Assembly: GCA_039720395.1 (NCBI GenBank)
Contig: CM077833.1
Span: 10,787,133 to 10,851,132 of the forward strand
DNA length: 64,000 nucleotides
Direction of reading: 5' to 3'
Origin: Liquidambar formosana
Taxonomy: Eukaryota > Streptophyta > Magnoliopsida > Saxifragales > Altingiaceae
Shown: positions 24,180-35,000 of the stretch, in pieces
How the letters are laid out: every line of letters starts with the position of its first letter
How positions within the stretch are numbered: position 1 is the first letter of the stretch
Notes under the pieces: generated by a model
What the model was told of the DNA's origin: nothing
Database searches by the model: none
Seen by the model: the letters and a program-made list of their open reading frames with translations, nothing else
Made by a program: the position numbers and the translations under genes

Positions 24180-24645
24180 TCTATTACCTGGCTATTCTGG
24201 CCGTAAATTAAGGCTTCTCGAATATGTACTTGAGTGGATCCATACAGGCAATGAAGGTACGTAGTGAAGCAAAGCATGTAATATCGTAATCAGTGCGCTG
24301 ACCAAGCCAAAGCACAGCAAGTTCTCTCCAAGGCAGTGTACTTTGTCTCATAGTCTATGAACTTCTTGCTTAAGTAGTATATAGCCCTTTCCTTCCTTCT
24401 GGTATCATCGTGCTACCCCAGTATATACCCTATGGATATTTCTAGAACAGTTAAGTATATGAGCAATAGTCGGCCTGTGTTGGTGGTACCAGGACTGGCA
24501 GGTTAAGTAGGTGCTTCTTGATCTTCTCAAAGGCTTGCTGGCATTTTGTGGTCGATTTGATGGGCACATCTTTCCTCAGTAGCTTGAAAATTAGTTGGTA
24601 GTAGTCAGTTGAGAGATAAACCTGTTGATATAATTGATTCTGCAT
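24180..24645 (-). pseudogene. Ty3-type RNase H (connection and N-terminal part)
   Basis: Directly after the reverse transcriptase come KCQQAFEKIKKHLLNLPVLV, then SIGYILG, RAIYYLSKKFIDYETKYTAL, LAWSAH and LRYYML. This is the order of the RNase H of Ty3/gypsy pol (AFxxIKxxLxxPPVL ... YYLSKxLxxxExxYxxxEK). Stops and small frameshifts break it. Confidence 0.78.
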
Positions 24646-25420
24646 TGGAAACCTCTAATCTCCTTCTAAGTCCTTGGTGTCGGCATGTCGATTATAGCTT
24701 TAGCTTTTAATGGATCGATCTTGATTCCTTCTTGGTTGACTATGAATCCCAACAACTTCCCTGATGTGACCTCGAATATGCACTTAGCAGCATTGAGTTT
24801 GAGTTGGTATTTCCCGAGCCTTCAAAAAAGCTTCCTCAGATTTGCCACATAGTTCTCCTCCTTCTGAGATTTGGCAATCATGTCATCTACGTAAACCTCC
24901 AGTTCTCAGTGCATCATATCATGGAACAAGGTTGTCATGGCTCTCTGATACGTTACTCTTGCGTTCTTTAACCCGAATGGCATAACTTTGTAACAAAAGG
25001 TGCCCTAATGTGTAATGAAAGACGTCTTTTCTTGGTCAGATTCGGATATCTTGATCTGGTTGTATCCTGAGAAACCGTCCATGAATGAGAACATCTCGTG
25101 CCCAGCGATATTGTCCACAAGTACATCTATGTGCAGTAAGGGAAAGTTGCCTTTAGGGCTGGCCTGATTAAGATCCTTATAATCGACACATATCTGGACT
25201 TTGCCATTTTTCTTTGGAACTAGCACTATGTTGGCAACCCAATCTGGGTAAGTAGCAACTCTCAAGAATCCTGCTTCGAATTGTTTCATAACTTCTTCTT
25301 TGATTTTGAGCGACCATTCCGGTTTCATTCTTCTAAGTTTCTGCTTGACTGGTTTGAACTTAGGTTTTAAAGGCAACTTTTGCTCTACAATGTCTGTGTC
25401 TAAACCTAGCATGTCTTGGT
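24646..25420 (-). pseudogene. Reverse transcriptase of the Ogre-type element
   Basis: The start of the frame carries the junction motif GLDTDIVEQKLPL and then KPVKQKLRRMKPE. The palm motifs follow: GFLRVATYPDWVANIVLVPK, VDYKDLN, FPLLHIDVLVD and MFSFMDGFSGYNQI. After a stop near 25010 the frame goes on with CYKVMPFGLKNA and the catalytic box YVDDM at 24879-24893, then GFIVNQEGIKIDP. The catalytic aspartates are present, but stop codons interrupt the frame at least four times. It would copy element RNA into DNA if intact. Confidence 0.88.
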
Positions 25421-25471
25421 ACGACCAAGCGAAAACATCCTGGTATTCTGTTAAAGAGACGTGAGCTCTTC

Positions 25472-25753
25472 TTACTGAGACAACGATAGTTTGGAACCGA
25501 TTCTAACTTCCTTGATACTATCCTTTATCCCGATATTGACAATGATGGCTTCCTCAAGATTGGGTTTTGGATAGTCGTCATATCGCTCGACCATTTCTAG
25601 TATCTCCTGCATATCCTTCTCTTCATAATCATTTTCAGTAACTGTATTAATCTCAGCCTCGAAGTCATGTCTAATGAGAAAGTTTTCTTGTTCATCTGTG
25701 TTATGGTGCTTGTTTTGTGGATTGTTCCTAAGGCACATGTATTTTATAGGCAA
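25472..25753 (-). pseudogene. Pol linker between protease and reverse transcriptase
   Basis: The frame ends with YPKPNLEEAIIVNIGIKDS followed by IKEVRIGSKLS. In Tat/Ogre polyproteins a linker ending in a 'INLGTEEEKKEVKIG'-like motif lies just before the reverse transcriptase, so this is the same segment. It has no known catalytic role. The connection to the reverse transcriptase at 25420 contains stops. Confidence 0.65.
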
Positions 25754-26254
25754 AAATTAAGAACACATTTCTTTTTGAAAGAAAACAAGATAGCTACAAT
25801 GCATTGATCATCATGTAAGTACAAGTAACAATGCTTTTTAAAGAAAGCATGGAAATATTTGGAAATAAAACATACGACATTTAAAAAGGGAAGATAGTGG
25901 TCTCCTATGTGAAAGAGGTTGCCCCTACTGGTGGGAGATTGTGAGCCAACAGGGGGTAATGCTGCCTACAACTGATTTACTCTAAGGAAGCCTACCTCTT
26001 TATAAGGATAGGCATAATGATCCAGTTGTGGAGTTGCTCCCCAAGTTCCGCAACACGAATGGCATTGACAGGTGGAATCATTGGATGTTCATCCACAGTG
26101 GTAACTTCAGCATCTTCGGCAAAGACCCATTTCAAGACTTCTTCTGGCACTTCGCCATAATCAAAGGCTTTTTGGTAATCTTGAGACACCATTTGGCCTT
26201 GATTTTCTTGCAAATCTTCCCTGATAACTATTATGGGGATGGTGTTGTAGCTTT

Positions 26255-26479
26255 CTAAGAAGACCAGCTTCTTTTACCTTCTCTTTTCCCTTTCTTGTTT
26301 CTTATCTTGTCTGTTTGGGCGATATTTGAGTACCAAGTACTGACGGTCTTTGGAAGTTCTACTGGGTTTACAATCTCCTGTAGTATCTTCCCTAGTCCTT
26401 TTCCAACTTCGAATTCGTTTTCCAATAGGGTTTTAGCGATAATGAGGCAGTTCTCTGAAACCTCTGCCTTGTTTGGCAT
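26255..26479 (-). pseudogene. Glycine-rich (G-patch-like) linker of pol
   Basis: The frame reads ENCLIIAKTLLENEFEVGKG, then LGKILQEIVNPVELPK. A 'GxGLGK...GI..PV' block between protease and reverse transcriptase is typical of Ogre-type polyproteins. A further open stretch at 25992-26213 belongs to the same linker but I recognise no motif in it. Confidence 0.6.
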
Positions 26480-26545
26480 TGGTGCTCCTTCTGAGACGTA
26501 AGTAGTAGGGACTACTTCGTAAGAGCTGAATGATGCTTGCTTGTT

Positions 26546-27145
26546 CTAAATGTCGATGTAAGGGATGGCTAAGGCCCAATAGATAGCATAATCGTCTTCT
26601 GCAAAGATCGAGACTGGGTGGTCTTTTATTATATACTTAATGCTTTGGTGAAAGCTTAAGGGAACTGCCCCAGTTGAATGAACCCAAGGGCATCCAAGCA
26701 GGAAGTTGTAAGTAGTGGGTATGTCGAGGACTTGGAAAGTGATTTCAAAAACATATAGCCCCATTTCGACAGGTAGATCTATTTCTCCTAATGCTTCCTT
26801 ATATGATCCATTGAAGGCTCGGATAACCGTGCTGCAGGGGCAAAGATCTGACTTATTGTATCCTAACTTTATAATCGTAACCAATGGGTATACGTTGAGT
26901 GCTGACCCATTATCTATCAGAACTCTTCCCACCACTTTATCTTTGCATTTTACTACGACATAGAGGGCTTGGTTGTGCCCAGTCCCTTCAAGAGGTAGCT
27001 CGTCTTCTATGAAAGTGATGGCATTGGTGGCCAACACTTGTCCCACTATATTCTGGAAATTTTTTGAAGTGATGTCTGATGGGATATGTGCCTCATTGAG
27101 GACTTTGGCCAGGGTGCTGCGGTGAGTTTCCGATGCTAGGAGCAA
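26546..27145 (-). pseudogene. Aspartic protease of the Ogre-type element
   Basis: This is the longest open stretch of gag-pol (199 codons). It starts with SETHRSTLAKVLNEAHIPSD, followed by DELPLEGTGHNQALYV, the catalytic box RVLIDNGSALNV, IRAFNGSYKEALGEIDLPVE, and LLGCPWVHSTGAVPLSFHQ. The D-N-G-S active site in place of D-S/T-G and the hydrophobic flap/LLG-x-PW motif are characteristic of Tat/Ogre proteases, which cut the gag-pol polyprotein. The box itself is intact. The flanking frames are broken. Confidence 0.85.
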
Positions 27146-27699
27146 TCCTAAGATTGAGATCTAAGTTGGTGTTTTGTTGAGTTACTTTATGAGATTGTAC
27201 TCGTTCTTTTTGAAAGCTCCTAGGAACTTGTTAAGGTCTTCTTCCGTTGTCAGCGCCTTAATTCATTCGCTTTGTGTTGTTTGTCTTTCCCTTTCTTTCT
27301 CAAGAGCTCGAGTTTAGCCAGGGTGTAGCATTTGCCAGATCAAGTCATCCCCCATATCTCTCCTACCTTGGCCTCGGTTTTGACCTCCGTCTCGTCTAGG
27401 TAGGTCACTTTCAAACCATAGCTCTATGGTACCGCATAATATGGAATATAAGGAGCTGCTGAGAGATGTTTATCGTTATCAATTCAGGGCTCAAAGATGG
27501 TGATGGTCGTCTCTTGCATTAGGTGGCGGGATAGAGATGACATAGGCTTTCTGAGAGCATATAAGTGGAACTCCTGTGGCTTGTCTAAGCTGTAATCGAT
27601 AGGAAGACCTGTGCAATCATAGGCAAAAGCAGCATTGACTTCTTCCATCCCCATCTAGGTCCTCCCTTGTGAGAGATAGTATAGTATATGGCATTTGCA

Positions 27700-28145
27700 T
27701 GGATCTGGAAACTCAGAAGACCGCATTCGAGCAAGTCTTATATTCTGTGTCTGAGGTGCATATACCTATCTGTATGATGTCTGATCCCTCTAGAATGATA
27801 ATTGCATTGCTCCCCAGACTTGGAAGCTTTGAGCTTAGGGTTTCGGGGGATTTGGTGGTAGTGGTTGTATCAGATCTGCAGTGATTAGATTCGACAGCAA
27901 ATGGGAGGGTGGTATGGGTAGGTCGCTGAGCATCTTGTCCTGATTCATGCCTCTTGCTGGGAGTCCCCAAACGAGTGGTTCTGGGAAGAAGGTTTGATTG
28001 GCCTGGTTTCTGCTGGTCTCACGATGAACCAAAGCTTCCACTACTTTTCTTAAAGTCCTTACTTCTTTGCGCAGTTCATCTAGACTTTCCATTAGCTGAG
28101 GGGATTCTGGGATAGTCCCATTTCTTTCCTTTGGGCGCACCATAG
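27700..28145 (-). pseudogene. Unrecognised polyprotein segment with coiled-coil-like start
   Basis: The frame at 27835-28143 reads MVRPKERNGTIPES, then MESLDELRKEVRTLRKVVEA, followed by a proline-rich part. The heptad-like leucine and valine spacing suggests a short coiled coil. It lies between the modular spacer and the protease. It resembles in style the helical start of gag (30860-30940), but I cannot assign it. The region 27146-27700 holds stops in all minus frames and no motif I recognise. Confidence 0.35.
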
Positions 28146-28339
28146 CGACTTACCATTCCTCAACATCGGCTAGATTCATGTTGAGTTGTGCTCCTAGCGT
28201 TGTTATTAGCTGGGATGGGTTAAATAATCTTTCCCCCTCAGAAATTGCTCCACAAGAATCCACTATTTCCCTGTACTCGTTCTCCATACTAGTAGCCATG
28301 TTCCTTAGGCATGAGTCCATAGATCTACTTCTTTTCTTG

Positions 28340-29400
28340 CAAAGGTAGACCTAGTATGGCAGATTTCTAATTTCCACTTGGTAGTGATAGAGAGGCTTGT
28401 CATCGATGTTCTGATAGGCAATGATGAGGAACTTCTTCTGTGATGCCGATCGAAGTACAAAGCTGTCGATATAGGGATGGAGAAGATCTCTTATGTATCC
28501 CTCATGGTACACAGGGGTTAAGTCCTGCTAATAGGCGATGATGGGAAACATGACATCAGCGGATGGCAACAGTAGCTCCTCATTGACATATAGTTCCACG
28601 GATTCAACCGTTGGTCTTTTCAACCTGACATATGAGCCTCTCCCCTTATTTTCAGTGACATTAGTGTATGGGCCATCTTCTCGTCCCAGCTTGAGTTGTA
28701 CTCTACCTCAGGGTGGAGTGATAAGTTGTGAAGGATCGAACATGTCTTCTCTTATTGGTGCTTTCCCTTTTCAAGCGAGCTAGGCGTAAGGGCCTTTTGT
28801 CCAACTGGATAGATCTTCTCAACCATATTCTATTTGCTCTTTTTGACACAACAATCCCATGAACGTGAAGAGCTTTTTTAGGATGGCGCTTTGCTTAGAT
28901 GGAGAGCGAACGGGAGCTCTATGCAAAGTATGCATTAGCACTATCATGAATTCTTCTTTGTCCATCTGCCGAACCATCTTCTGTTATAGGGATTCCCATA
29001 GCAGTGTTTTATGGTGCTTCTTGGTATCAGCATGTAGGTAATCGATAGTAGATAATTCTCTATAGCACGATTCACAATAACACGGTTTCCACCAGTTATG
29101 CCCATTCTCATCTATCCCCTGGTATAGGGGTTGCCTCCGGCCTCTGTAGGCGATGATGGGGAACTCATCCCCTTTTGCTTCTTTCAGCGTCCCATTCCTC
29201 AATAGGGGTCCTAATGCTTTCTTTGTAAAGATGGCTTGTTGAACTAGGGTGTCGTCTGTCTGATATGCTATGACAGGGAACTCCTTGGGTGAAGCCTGTA
29301 AAAGGTACCCCCATATGAGGTAAAGCTGAATTGAGCTGGCAGTCGGTTGCTCCAGCAAGATGCGGTCTAGGGCTTGCCTTATCATGTTAATCCTTCGTTG
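28340..29400 (-). pseudogene. Spacer with repeated F-P-I-I-A-Y modules
   Basis: The minus strand encodes four related modules: EFPVIAYQTDDTLVQQ (about 29280), EFPIIAYRGRRQPLYQG (about 29155), MFPIIAY*QDLTPVYHEG (about 28545) and FLIIAYQNIDDKPLYHYQ (about 28425). Between the second and third is a cysteine pair (KPCYCESCYREL). The modules share F-[PL]-[IV]-I-A-Y followed after several residues by PLY or PVY. They sit between gag and protease. I do not recognise a family. One stop falls inside the third module. Confidence 0.5.
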
Positions 29401-29489
29401 TCCTCCATCATGTCCTCGAGCTCAAGCTTCACTTGTTCCTCAAGCAATGTTATGAGTTGTCCTAGGTTAAAACCCTTTCTATGTCGTCA

Positions 29490-30942
29490 ACTTTGTTAGC
29501 AGTGGGACCCGAAGAAGGCCTTGGGTGAAGTGGCAAGGGATTTTGAATGACATTGGGCTTGACCTCCTGCTCCACCTTGAACTGGAGCAAATTTTTGTCT
29601 AGCAGGTCTTAGATTCGATGTTGGAGGATGAAACATTTGTTTGTCACATGTCCAGATCCACCTTAATGGAATTCGCATCTGGCATTCAGGTCCTACCACC
29701 TTGGCAGGAGATTAGGAGTAGGCTTGGAAGGGATTGTAGTGATTAGATTGGCTGCCAAGAGTTGAGGCAATAACTACGACATGGGTGCCGGCAGTGTGTC
29801 AAATTTCCTGGTTTTTTTTTCTAAAAAGGTGCTAGGATGGGATTTGCACTTAGTAATGCGAATATTATATTTGGTGCTGCTACTGTTGGTAGTATGAACG
29901 GCTGAGGAGCTGCCTGTGGATATGAGGAATGTCCTTGAGAAGAGGTGGCAGGAGTAGTTGCAATCACTTGGATCTCATAGCGTGGCCTAGGCTTTGTGCG
30001 ACGCGTTTGAACTTTTCTACTACTCATACTGTCATTTCCTTGGTTAATCAAAGTCTGGAGGGCCTGTGTGTCCATAAGTCTTCCGGACTTGACCCCATCT
30101 TCGACTCTTTCAATGATAATAACCAAGTCAGCAAATCCTGAGCCCGTATGCCCTAGGAGGTGTGAGTAGTATGGTTCTTTCAACGTGTTAAGGAAAGCGT
30201 TGACCATCTCTCGCTCTATCATGGGTGGTTTCATCTGTACTGCTAGTTCCCTCTATCGTTGGGCGTAACTCCTGAATGACTTATTACCTCACTTCTGTTG
30301 TCACTGCAGCTCGAAACGGTCCGAGGCTATTTTTGTATTGAATCGATACTGGGCCGGAAAAGCTTTGTCAAAATCGGACTATGTATGGATTTTGTGTGGA
30401 TCCAGTTGGATAAACCAGGATAAGGCAGGTCCGGTAAGGATCTTTTGAAATTGTTGGATCAAGAACCTCTCATCATTGCCGTATTGGCACATCTCCCCGC
30501 AATACACCCTGAGGTGTCTAAGTGGGCAACCAGTCCCATTGTATTTGCTAAATTTTGGGGTTTTATACTTGGGTGGAGGCTTCATATCTGGGAAGAAACA
30601 TAAGCTCGAGAAATCCACGTTCCCATATGCATTGATTCCTTGTAGTTCCTGTATCTTCTCTTTTAAGTTTTCGAGCTTAGTGGCGACCTTTTTGTTTTCA
30701 GCCTCTGTTTTAGGCTTCTCACCCTTATTGTCAAGGTTCTCTGATGACGTATTCTCTCTGGAGTTTTCTAGAATTAGCGGGGGTTGGGTCCCAGGGTTCT
30801 ACGCAGTGTTCAACTGTCCGTCGGGTGGAGGTGGTGGAGAAGTGTTTATTTTCTACAATGCAGCTAACATGGCGATTAGTGTGGCCTTTAATTCTTCCAA
30901 GTGGTCAACTCGAGGATTATTGCTTTCTAGTGCTTCTTCCAT
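29490..30942 (-). pseudogene. gag of the Ogre-type element
   Basis: One minus-strand frame, with several stops, starts at M of MEEALESNNPRVDHLEELKA (near 30920) and passes through LKEKIQELQGINAYG and PDMKPPPKYKTPKFSKYNG. It continues through CPLRHLRVYCGEM, LIQQFQKILTGPALSWF, MVNAFLNTLKEPYYSHLLG and a proline-rich tail to 29821. The P-K-F-x-x-Y-x-G-x-x-C-P-x-x-H-L and LTGxAxxW motifs are the capsid region of Tat/Ogre gag. In another frame GSGHVTNKCFILQHRI and KPNVIQNPLP mark the gag C-terminus (about 29660-29530). Gag would form the particle that packages element RNA. Stops and a frameshift disable it. Confidence 0.8.
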
Positions 30943-31995
30943 GACTGGTGAAATGTACTGTTCTATTCTTTCTGGGCTGTTAGAAGGATTGCGGGTTTGT
31001 CCGCGGGTGCACCTGGATCGTTTCCTGGGTCGCGCTATAGTACTGATTGTCTTGTCAAAGCTTATGGGCTCAATGCTTCTTGGAACATTGTTGGTTTATC
31101 TTTGGACGTGACTTTGCTGTTGGGCTTCTTGGAGCCTTTGAAATGGATACTCAATACTCAGTGCCTTGTAGCATTTTGTACTTAGTACTTGATGTTGATG
31201 CTATTTCTTGTGGACAGCATTTCGTTTTCTTCCTTTTTAGCTAGTTTAGGTGAAGATATCACAATCAGTATGTGATTGATAAGTAAGAGTCGAATCTTTA
31301 CTTTCCTTTATTAACGATAATAACAGCATTTATGTACATGATATATACAGGCAGGATATGTACAAAATAAATCCTTTCCTCGTGCGTGCCGGTGTCCTAA
31401 TGCAATAGGGGTCGGCATTTCTTCCCTAAGATGCTATATGACATGTTATTATAAGGCTGGGCGATGCAAACTAGTCCTAGAAAGATGGGGTCCCAAATCA
31501 CCTAGACCTCTCGCAAGCATAAACAAGCTTTGGGTGATCTGGGTAGGGGCTTTTCAATGCACACGTTCGGCGATGTACAAATCATCTAATGGAGAATACA
31601 CCTACATTCGCTCCCTGCTATCCTACAGGGTTGGACACTTGAGCGTGCCCGAGTTCAAATAAAAAAAAGTATGCATGTATGCATGAAGTGAGTAGTTTAT
31701 ATTTGAGAAAAGGATGACATATATTCACATGGCATAATACAGCATTTAAGCATATCAATCACATAGGAAAGCAATTAAGTACTTCGGAAAGTAAATAAAT
31801 GCTTTAAAAGAATAAAGACTCACGCACCCCATAAAAAAGAGAAAAAGAGGTAGTCAGTACTCCATTAGAGAATTTGTAAAACAACAGTGAATAATAGAAG
31901 AAGGCATTAGTTTTATCTAGGTTGCATAGGAAACTAACAATTCTAAAAGGGGATTTTAGAAACATCGGTAAAATCACACAGGACTAAACCTACAA
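30943..31995 (-). other. Leader between primer site and gag
   Basis: About 1 kb separates the primer site from gag. Some plant Ogre elements have an extra sense ORF here, but I find no long open minus-strand frame. The plus-strand frames at 30476-31111 and 30997-31244 are shadows of gag and of this leader. Confidence 0.5.
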
Positions 31996-32013
31996 GTCCC
32001 CAGTGGAGTTGCA
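31996..32013 (-). promoter_or_regulatory. Primer-binding site (tRNA-Arg type)
   Basis: The minus strand reads TGCAACTCCACTGGGGAC, four bases (GCAT) downstream of the LTR end ...GCGACA. Ogre elements are known to use a tRNA-Arg primer site close to TGGCGACTCCGCTGGGG. This one differs at a few positions. It is the start of first-strand synthesis and shows that the right LTR is the 5' LTR. Confidence 0.8.
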
Positions 32014-32017
32014 ATGC

Positions 32018-35000
32018 TGTCGCTACCCTAAAAAAGGAAAAAGATTTTTCCTAAGATGGGACAACCCCCGGGGTCATCCGTTCTGTGGCAGATGTGTGTT
32101 GAGTTCATTTCAAGGGCGCCTTGACCTGGCCTAAGCATGCAAACATATCTAGAATAATCAAGGCTATGGAATCACCACCAATCAAGGGTTTGAGGATGTG
32201 ATTAGACATCCTATAGTTCATTAGAAAGTAGGGTCATCTGAGATCCCAAAATAAGTCCATTTAAGGGCTTATAAACAAATGGGTCCATTTGAGGTCCATT
32301 TGAAAATGTGATTAACTCCTAATGGTATGTGAAACTAAAGATTGAGGGTAAAAGGGTTTGGTTATGAATGGGGAAGCTGTGAAGCACCCCACATCGCCCA
32401 TTAGAATCCAATGATGCTCGATTTTGACGATATTTCTGATTAAATCCCATTTGGTTATTATTGATTTCCTATGCAAACAATTTGACATAGAATACCCTTT
32501 TGAAGGGTGGTGAATTCTGTTGTATTGAAAAGAGATCCTTAAAGGCATTGGAACAAAGTCTTTTTGAAAGTGTTGATGTTTGGAAAGTATGCCATAAGGT
32601 TTTGTAAATGAAAACCTTTTAAAAAGACCATAAATTCACTTCCCTTCTCATGGGTATCTTAGATTAAATTGATTAACTCCTAAAGGATGTGTCCCTATCT
32701 TGTAGTGGTAAAAATCAATTTTTATGAAAGGATGGAAATAGAAATGATATGATTCCATTTTTAATGAATTAATATCAAATGCAAATCTGATTTGGATTCT
32801 TCGAGAACTCGAGACTTTTAAAGTCGGAGAAATGGATAAAGAAAATGATGCTTTTTTAAAGCTTTTGAAAGTAAGGGGATGTTCTCTTTTGAAGAGAAAA
32901 ATAGTCTTTTGAAGACGGGGGTTCCTTTTGAAAGAAGAGAAATGTGTTTTAGTTGAAAAAGGAGCACTTTTGAAGTATGAGGGAATTCTGTTTATGAAAG
33001 TGAAACTTTATGATTCCTAATTCCCAACTAAAAGGGGGATCCTGCATGGAATGATAGTTTTGGGAAATTGACTTCATGTGGTAGAAAGATGTTTTTAGAA
33101 AGAAGGCATATGCCGTATTAATGAAAAAATTTTATTCGAGTCATTTTTGGAATGAACTCGTCACTTGAAAATGGTGCACGCGTTATCAATTTGCTTGATG
33201 ACAAGAAGTCCTTTTGAATCGTGAAGTTAAAATCTTTATCTGATAAAGATGGTAATGTTCTCAAAAATGATTTGTGGGAGAAGGGTCCCACACAAGCAGT
33301 GAATAAAACCCTTTTTTGAAAGTTAAACCCTTTTTGTGGGGATTTGAGATGTAAAGAATTATTTTCAATTATAAAAGATCGTTTGAAGAAATCATTTGGG
33401 GGCTTTTGAAGCAAAACAATAATGAGGAGGAAGTTTATCCAAACTTAGCACGCACTTGAATGAATTGAATAAAAATTTGATCAACTAAATCTCTTAAGGA
33501 TAGGAATTTTACTACGGGACATAGGGACACGTAAGAGTCCCTGGGTTTCGGCTAGGATTATTCATTGGAATCTGACTAGGTCAATTGATTAAATCCATTT
33601 ATAGGTGATAAGCTATTATGCTAGGGACAAGTTTTTAAGCATTTATGCTGTACACTTTTATCTATAGCATGATAGTTTATCTCGAGACATTAATTAAACT
33701 TTATTCAAATGGGAATAGAATCACATAGCGTGAAACTTGAAATAAACATATTGAAATGTTAAAAGATATACAAACATAATCAACCTTGGTAAGGTTTGAA
33801 ATTCATGAATGCGATGTTTATTGCTTTGATGAGCATGAGTATATGTACAAAAAGTAAAAAGGTCAAGTGACCACAAAATGAAAAGTGCTTCAAACATTGG
33901 GGCAAAAGAGTCGCAACGACCACAACTAGAAGGATAGCTAAAGTCATAGCCTCTAAATAAAGTAGTAAATAAATAAAAGCTGATAATGTGCAAGCGATGG
34001 GGTAAAGGGTCGCAACGACCACAATCCAGGAGGATAGCCTAAAGCCATAGCCACTAAATAAAACGGTAAATAAATAAAAACTAATAATATACAAGCTATG
34101 GGGCAAAGGGTCGCAACGACCACAACATGGAGGGTAGCTAAAGCTATAGCCTCTAAAATAAATAAATGAAAATGAGAACAACCATTTTGAATGAATTTAT
34201 TCAAGTCCTTGCATTTCATCCATTTATCCAAGCATGGGGATATTCAATTAAGTCCAACAAACTCCGTAGCAGGGGGGAATTATTTTTATGTCCAAGTTGA
34301 TTATGATTACCAACAAGGAAACAAGAAAAGGTTAGTATAAACAATATACATGCATGCGTGAACCTAACCTTGCCAATTTTTATTTTGCTTAGACATCACT
34401 TTAACTTTTTGATATGCTTAAATTTCTATTTCACACATCACAAGTGCAAGCTCAACATGCAATAAAAGAGAATAAACATGGGTGCTAGCAACCTATTGAA
34501 GTGGTTTGCATGCAAAAGGTGGTTTAGGGTCTCCTCGCCTTTAACCCACTATACAGGACTTTAATCCCTTCATGACACGTGTTAGGAAGTTCATGTACGT
34601 ACTCGGGCAAAGATGGGGAGAGTGACAATCACATATTGAGGCTACAATGAATAGTGAAATCAATAGAGAATTTAAGTAAGCTTATGAATGAATTTAAAAG
34701 GGAAGCTCACCTAGTTTAGGTGATTTTCACTTTAGCTTTGACCAAGGTAGCTTGAGTGCTCCTTTCCTAGGCTTGAAAATCTTTCTTTGAGATGCTCCTT
34801 TGAATGTTCTAAGTGTGCTTGGATGGTGGTTGAACTCGAGGCTTTGACAACTTGAAAAGGTTTAATGCATGGGTGTATGCATTGAGGTGAATTTCTAGGA
34901 GAGGTTTAGTGGAGTGGTGAGGGTTTTTTGTGAGGATTTCTGTAGTGGATGGAATTAGATTGGATTAAGGTGGAAGGTGTTGGTGTTTGAGTAGGGAGAA

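Noticed and set aside
30476..31111. 211-codon plus-strand ORF as a membrane-like protein
   Set aside because: It is the reverse of the gag coding region, whose motifs are clear on the minus strand.
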